A stretch of 64,000 bases of DNA from Megaustenia siamemsis (taxonomy: Eukaryota; Mollusca; Gastropoda; Stylommatophora; Ariophantidae), in assembly GCA_032433765.1 (NCBI GenBank), contig JAVIAB010000025.1, forward strand, positions 38,757,348 to 38,821,347, in the 5' to 3' direction. This document shows, one piece after another, positions 58,201 through 64,000 of this stretch. Position 1 is the stretch's first letter; each line of letters starts with the position of its first letter. The notes beneath the pieces were generated by a model. The model searched no databases, had not been told where the DNA came from, and saw nothing but the letters and a program-made list of their open reading frames with translations. A program made the translations under genes and the position numbers.

Positions 58201-61200
58201 CTGTATTAGGGTCATCATTGTACCTTGTTTGTATTAGGATCATCATTGTACCTTGTTTTCCTCTGTATTAGGATCATCATTGTACCTTGTTTTCCTCTGT
58301 ATTAGGGTCATCATTGTACCTTGTTTGTATTAGGATCATCATTGTACCTTGTTTGCCTCTGTATTAGGATCATCATTGTACCTTGTTTGCCTCTGTATTA
58401 TGGTCATCATTGTACCTTGTTTGTCTGTTTGTATTAATATCATCATTGTACCTTGTTTGTCTGTTTGTATTAATATCATCATTGTACCTTGTTTGTCTGT
58501 TTGTATTAATATCATCATTGTACCTTGTTTGTCTGTTTGTATTAATATCATCATTGTACCCTGTTTGTTTGTAATATGATCATCATTGTACCCTGTTTGT
58601 ATTAGGATCATCATTGTACCCTGTTTATATTAGGATCATCATTGTACCATGTTTGTATTAGGATCATCATTGTACCTTGTTTGTATTAGGATCATCATTG
58701 TACCCTGTTTATATTAGGATCATCATTGTACCATGTTTGTATTAGGATCATCATTGTACCATGTTTTTATTAGGATCATCATTGTACCCTGTTTGTATTA
58801 GGATAATCATTGTACCATGTTTGTATTAGGATCATCATTGTACCCTGTTTGTATTAGGATCATCATTGTACCATGTTTGTATTAGGATCATCATTGTACC
58901 ATGTTTGTATTAGGATCATCATTGTACCCTGTTTGTATTAGGATCATCATTGTACCATGTTTGTATTAAGATCATCATTGTACCTTGTTTGTATTAGGAT
59001 CATCATTGTACCTTGTTTGCCTCTGTATTAGGGTCATCATTGTACCATGTTTGTATTAGGATCATCATTGTACCTTGTTTGCCTCTGTATTAGGGTCATC
59101 ATTGTACCTTGTTTGCCTCTGTATTAGGATCATCATTGTACCTTGTTTGCCTCTGTATTAGGATCATCATTGTACCTTGTTTGCCTCTGTATTAGGATCA
59201 TCATTGTACCTTGTTTGCCTCTGTATTAGGATCATCATTGTACCTTGTTTGCCTCTGTATTAGGATCATCATTGTACCTTGTTTGCCTCTGTATTAGGAT
59301 CATCATTGTACACTGTTTATATTAGGATCATCATTGTACCATGTTTGTATTAGGATCATCATTGTACCTTGTTTGCCTCTGTATTAGGGTCATCATTGTA
59401 CCATGTTTGTATTAGGATCATCATTGTACCATGTTTGTATTAGGATCATCATTGTACCTTGTTTGCCTCAATATTAGGGTCATCATTGTACCATGTTTGT
59501 ATTAGGATCATCATTGTACCTTGTTTGCCTCTGTATTAGGGTCATCATTGTACCTTGTTGGTATTATGGTCATCATTGTACCTTGTTTGTATTATGGTCA
59601 TCATTGTACCTTGTTTGTATTATGGTCATCATTGTACCATGTTTGTATTAGGATCATCATTGTACCTTGTTTGCCTCTGTATTTGGGTCATCATTGTACC
59701 TTGTTGGTATTATGGTCATCATTGTACCTTGTTGGTATTATGGTCATCATTATACCTTGTTTGTATTATGGTCATCATTGTACCATGTTTGTATTAGGAT
59801 CATCATTGTACCTTGTTTGCCTCTGTATTAGGGTCATCATTGTACCATGTTTGTATTAGGGTCATCATTGTACCATGTTTGTATTAAGATCATCATTGTA
59901 CCTTGTTTGCCTCTGTATTAGTGTCATCATTGTACCATGTTTGTATTAGGATCATCATTGTACCTTGTTTGCCTCTGTATTAGGGTCATCATTGTACCTT
60001 GTTTGCCTCTGTATTATGGTCATCATTGTACCTTGTTTGCCGCTGTATTAGGATCATCATTGTACCTTGTTTGCCTCTGTATTATGGTCATCATTGTACC
60101 ATGTTTGCCTCTGTATTAGGATCATCATTGTACCTTGTTTGCCTCTGTATTAGGATCATCATTGTACCTTGTTTGCCTCTGTATTAGGATCATCATTGTA
60201 CCTTGTTTGCCTCTGTATTATGGTCATCATTGTACCTTGTTTGCCTCTGTATTAGGATCATCATTGTACCTTGTTTGCCTCTGTATTAGGATCTTCATTG
60301 TACCTTGTTTGCCTCTGTATTAGGATCATCATTGTACCTTGTTTGCCTCTGTATTAGGGTCATCATTGTACCTTGTTTGCCTCTTTATTAGGATCATCAT
60401 TGTACCCTGTTTATATTAGGATCATCATTGTACCATGTTTGTATTAGGATCATCATTGTACCTTGTTTGTATTAGGATCATCATTGTACCCTGTTTATAT
60501 TAGGATCATCATTGTACCATGTTTGTATTAGGATCATCATTGTACCATGTTTGTATTAGGATCATCATTGTACCCTGTCTGTATTAGGATAATCATTGTA
60601 CCATGTTTGTATTAGGCTCATCATTGTACCCTGTTTGTATTAGGATCATCATTGTAGCATGTTTGTATTAGGATCATCATTGTACCATGTTTGTATTAGG
60701 ATCATCATTGTACCCTGTTTGTATTAGGATCATCATTGTACCTTGTTTTCCTCTGTATTAGGGTCATCATTGTACCTTGTTTGTATTAGGATCATCATTG
60801 TACCTTGTTTTCCTCTGTATTAGGATCATCATTGTACCTTGTTTTCCTCTGTATTAGGGTCATCATTGTACCTTGTTTGTATTAGGATCATCATTGTACC
60901 TTGTTTGCCTCTGTATTAGGATCATCATTGTACCTTGTTTTCCTCTGTATTAGGGTCATCATTGTACCTTGTTTGTATTAGGATCATCATTGTACCTTGT
61001 TTGCCTCTGTATTAGGATCATCATTGTACCTTGTTTGCCTCTGTATTATGGTCATCATTGTACCTTGTTTGTCTGTTTGTATTAATATCATCATTGTACC
61101 TTGTTTGTCTGTTTGTATTAATATCATCATTGTACCATGTTTGTATTAATATCATCATTGTACCTTGTTTGTATTAATATCATCATTGTACCCTGTTTGT

Positions 61201-64000
61201 TTGTAATATGATCATCATTGTACCATGTTTGTATTAGGATCATCATTGTACCATGTTTGTATTAGGATCATCATTGTACCCTGTTTGTATTAGGATAATC
61301 ATTGTACCATGTTTGTATTAGGATCATCATTGTACCCTGTTTATATTAGGATCATCATTGTACCATGTTTGTATTAGGATCATCATTGTACCATGTTTGT
61401 ATTAGGATCATCATTGTACCCTGTTTGTATTAGGATAATCATTGTACCATGTTTGTATTAGGATCATCATTGTACCCTGTTTGTATTAGGATCATCATTG
61501 TACCTTGTTTGCCTCTGTATTAGGATCATCATTGTACCATGTTTGTATTAGGATCATCATTGTACCTTGTTTGCCTCTGTATTAGGGTCATCATTGTACC
61601 ATGTTTGTATTAGGATCATCATTGTACCTTGTTTGCCTCTGTATTAGGGTCATCATTGTACCTTGTTTGCCTCTGTATTAGGATCATCATTGTACCTTGT
61701 TTGCCTCTGTATTAGGATCATCATTGTACCTTGTTTGCCTCTGTATTAGGATCATCATTGTACCTTGTTTGCCTCTGTATTAGGATCATCATTGTACCTT
61801 GTTTGCCTCTGTATTAGGATCATCATTGTACCTTGTTTGCCTCTGTATTAGGATCATCATTGTACACTGTTTATATTAGGATCATCATTGTACCATGTTT
61901 GTATTAGGATCATCATTGTACCTTGTTTGCCTCTGTATTAGGGTCATCATTGTACCATGTTTGTATTAGGATCATCATTGTACCTTGTTTGCCTCTATAT
62001 TAGGGTCATCATTGTACCATGTTTGTATTAGGATCATCATTGTACCTTGTTTGCCTCTGTATTAGGGTCATCATTGTACCTTGTTGGTATTATGGTCATC
62101 ATTGTACCTTGTTTGTATTATGGTCATCATTGTACCTGGTTTGTATTATGGTCATCATTGTACCATGTTTGTATTAGGATCATCATTGTACCTTGTTTGC
62201 CTCTGTATTTGGGTCATCATTGTACCTTGTTGGTATTATGGTCATCATTGTACCTTGTTGGTATTATGGTCATCATTGTACCTTGTTTGTATTATGGTCA
62301 TCATTGTACCATGTTTGTATTAGGATCATCATTGTACCTTGTTTGCCTCTGTATTAGGGTCATCATTGTACCATGTTTGTATTAGGGTCATCATTGTACC
62401 ATGTTTGTATTAAGATCATCATTGTACCTTGTTTGCCTCTGTATTAGGGTCATCATTGTACCATGTTTGTATTAGGATCATCATTGTACCTTGTTTGCCT
62501 CTGTATTAGGGTCATCATTGTACCTTGTTTGCCTCTGTATTATGGTCATCATTGTACCTTGTTTTCCTCTGTATTAGGATCATCATTGTACCTTGTTTGC
62601 CTCTGTATTATGGTCATCATTGTACCATGTTTGCCTCTGTATTAGGATCATCATTGTACCTTGTTTGCCTCTGTATTAGGATCATCATTGTACCATGTTT
62701 GCCTCTTTATTTGGATCATCATTGTACCTTGTTTGCCTCTGTATTATGGTCATCATTGTACCTTGTTTGCCTCTGTATTAGGATCATCATTGTACCTTGT
62801 TTGCCTCTGTATTAGGATCATCATTGTACCTTGTTTGCCTCTGTATTAGGATCATCATTGTACCTTGTTTGCCTCTGTATTAGGGTCATCATTGTACCTT
62901 GTTTGCCTCTGTATTAGGATCATCATTGTACCTTATTTGCCTCTGTATTAGGGTCATCATTGTACCTTGTTTGTATTAGGATCATCATTGTACCTTGTTT
63001 GTATTAGGATCATCATTGTACCTTGTTTTCCTCTGTATTAGGATCATCATTGTACCTTGTTTGTATTAGGATCATCATTGTACCTTGTTTGTATTAGGAT
63101 CATCATTGTACCTTGTTTTCCTCTGTATTAGGATCATCATTGTACCTTGTTTTCCTCTGTATTAGGGTCATCATTGTACCTTGTTTGTATTAGGATCATC
63201 ATTGTACCTTGTTTTCCTCTGTATTAGGATCATCATTGTACCTTGTTTTCCTCTGTATTAGGGTCATCATTGTACCTTGTTTGTATTAGGTTCATCATTG
63301 TACCTTGTTTGCCTCTGTATTAGGATCATCATTGTACCTTGTTTGCCTCTGTATTATGGTCATCATTGTACCTTGTTTGTCTGTTTGTATTAATATCACC
63401 ATTGTACCTTGTTTGTCTGTTTGTATTAATATCATCATTGTACCTTGTTTGTCTGTTTGTATTAATATCATCATTGTACCTTGTTTGTCTGTTTGTATTA
63501 ATATCATCATTGTACCCTGTTTGTTTGTAATATGATCATCATTGTACCCTGTTTGTATTAGGATCATCATTGTACCCTGTTTATATTAGGATCATCATTG
63601 TACCATGTTTGTATTAGGATCATCATTGTACCATGTTTGTATTAGGATCATCATTGTACCCTGTTTGTATTAGGATAATCATTGTACCATGTTTGTATTA
63701 GGATCATCATTGTATCCTGTTTGTATTAGGATCATCATTGTACCATGTTTGTATTAGGATCATCATTGTACCATGTTTGTATTAGGATCATCATTGTACC
63801 CTGTTTGTATTAGGATCATCATTGTACCATGTTTGTATTAAGATCATCATTGTACCCTGTTTGTATTAGGATCATCACTGTACCATGTTTGTATTAGGAT
63901 CATCATTGTACCATGTTTGTATTAGGATCATCATTGTACCTTGTTTGTATTAGGATCATCATTGTACCATGTTTGTATTAGGATCATCATTGTACCTTGT
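55291..64000. repeat. 10.5-kb-offset duplication, copy 2
   Basis: Second copy, cut by the window end, so the true length is unknown. It shares private variants such as GTATTTAGATC (57037), GTTTTAGGGTCATAATTG (57626), CCTCAATATTAG (59466), TTGCCGCTG (60038) and TGTATCCTG (63711). Confidence 0.92.

Larger units (their letters stand above)
24331..64000. repeat. Giant 28/34/36-bp satellite array, at least 39.7 kb
   Basis: The array is continuous to the window end with no other sequence inside. All monomers start ATCATCATTGTACC. The 28-bp type continues with (A/T/C)TGTTTGTATTAGG. The 34-bp type adds six bases (TTGTTTGCCTCTGTATTAGG, or TTTTCCTCT instead). The 36-bp type adds eight (TTGTTTGTCTGTTTGTATTAAT). 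Minor variants are TTGTTGGTATTATGG, and TTATGG, TTAAG and TTTGG ends. From length and mean monomer size I estimate near 1,250-1,300 monomers. No CG dinucleotide in the core units. The array is AT-rich and lies in the predicted intron 7 of the rotatin-like gene. Open frames on both strands reflect the repeat and are not coding. Confidence 0.97.

Noticed and set aside
24331..64000. Many open frames of 60-133 codons on both strands with repeated SSLYLVCL, IIIVPCL or MMILIQTDKQGT motifs
   Set aside because: They follow from a stop-poor satellite unit, occur in several frames at once and on both strands, and change at each monomer-type switch. No start context, codon bias or domain supports them.
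24331..64000. CRISPR-like array of regular direct repeats
   Set aside because: There are no unique spacers: the whole monomer is repeated, and the setting is eukaryotic intronic DNA with no cas genes.

Overview
The window reads as non-coding-rich animal DNA. It has short exons with GT/AG splice sites, introns of 1.8-5 kb filled with minisatellites, decayed non-LTR retrotransposons and tRNA-derived SINEs, and no bacterial gene organisation. The SINE and LINE types fit a lophotrochozoan, probably a mollusc; that taxonomic guess is inference only.

One host gene runs left to right through the first third. Seven internal exons (1434-1541, 5309-5486, 9343-9441, 14428-14614, 17720-17943, 19740-19880, 22089-22265) join in a single open frame, and every splice phase matches. 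The first two exons resemble rotatin (RTTN), a large armadillo/HEAT-type centriole and basal-body protein: TWQGP followed by an acidic stretch, then a hydrophobic helix ending in NFYASV. Both gene ends lie outside the window. Intron 7 starts at 22266 and does not end here, so it exceeds 41.7 kb if the gene is intact.

Region 1-22 kb: each intron carries at least one tandem repeat (units 15, 17, 30-42 or 60 bp) plus retroelement debris. A long decayed RTE/BovB-like LINE (2198-5250) is split by other DNA. A second LINE type (15968-16768) sits inside a 15-bp AT-rich array. A third (10832-11310, minus) has an 11-bp target-site duplication. Short 3'-end copies of a fourth family (RTE-B) lie at 13637, 16889, 19021, 21198 and 23262, several with target-site duplications. 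Three tRNA-derived SINE families are present in both orientations. Two arrays of a 38-bp unit derive from the 3' end of a LINE reading frame. Exon 6 ends in a tandem array of eight 5' splice sites, and exon 7 begins with a duplicated 3' splice site.

Region 24.3-64 kb: one uninterrupted satellite of at least 39.7 kb. It is built from related 28-, 34- and 36-bp monomers arranged in nested higher-order repeats (about 1.6, 2.2 and 4.23 kb). One repeat of at least 8.7 kb recurs at an offset of exactly 10,536 bp with no indel that I could find. No gene is supported in this part; the many small ORFs follow from the repeat.
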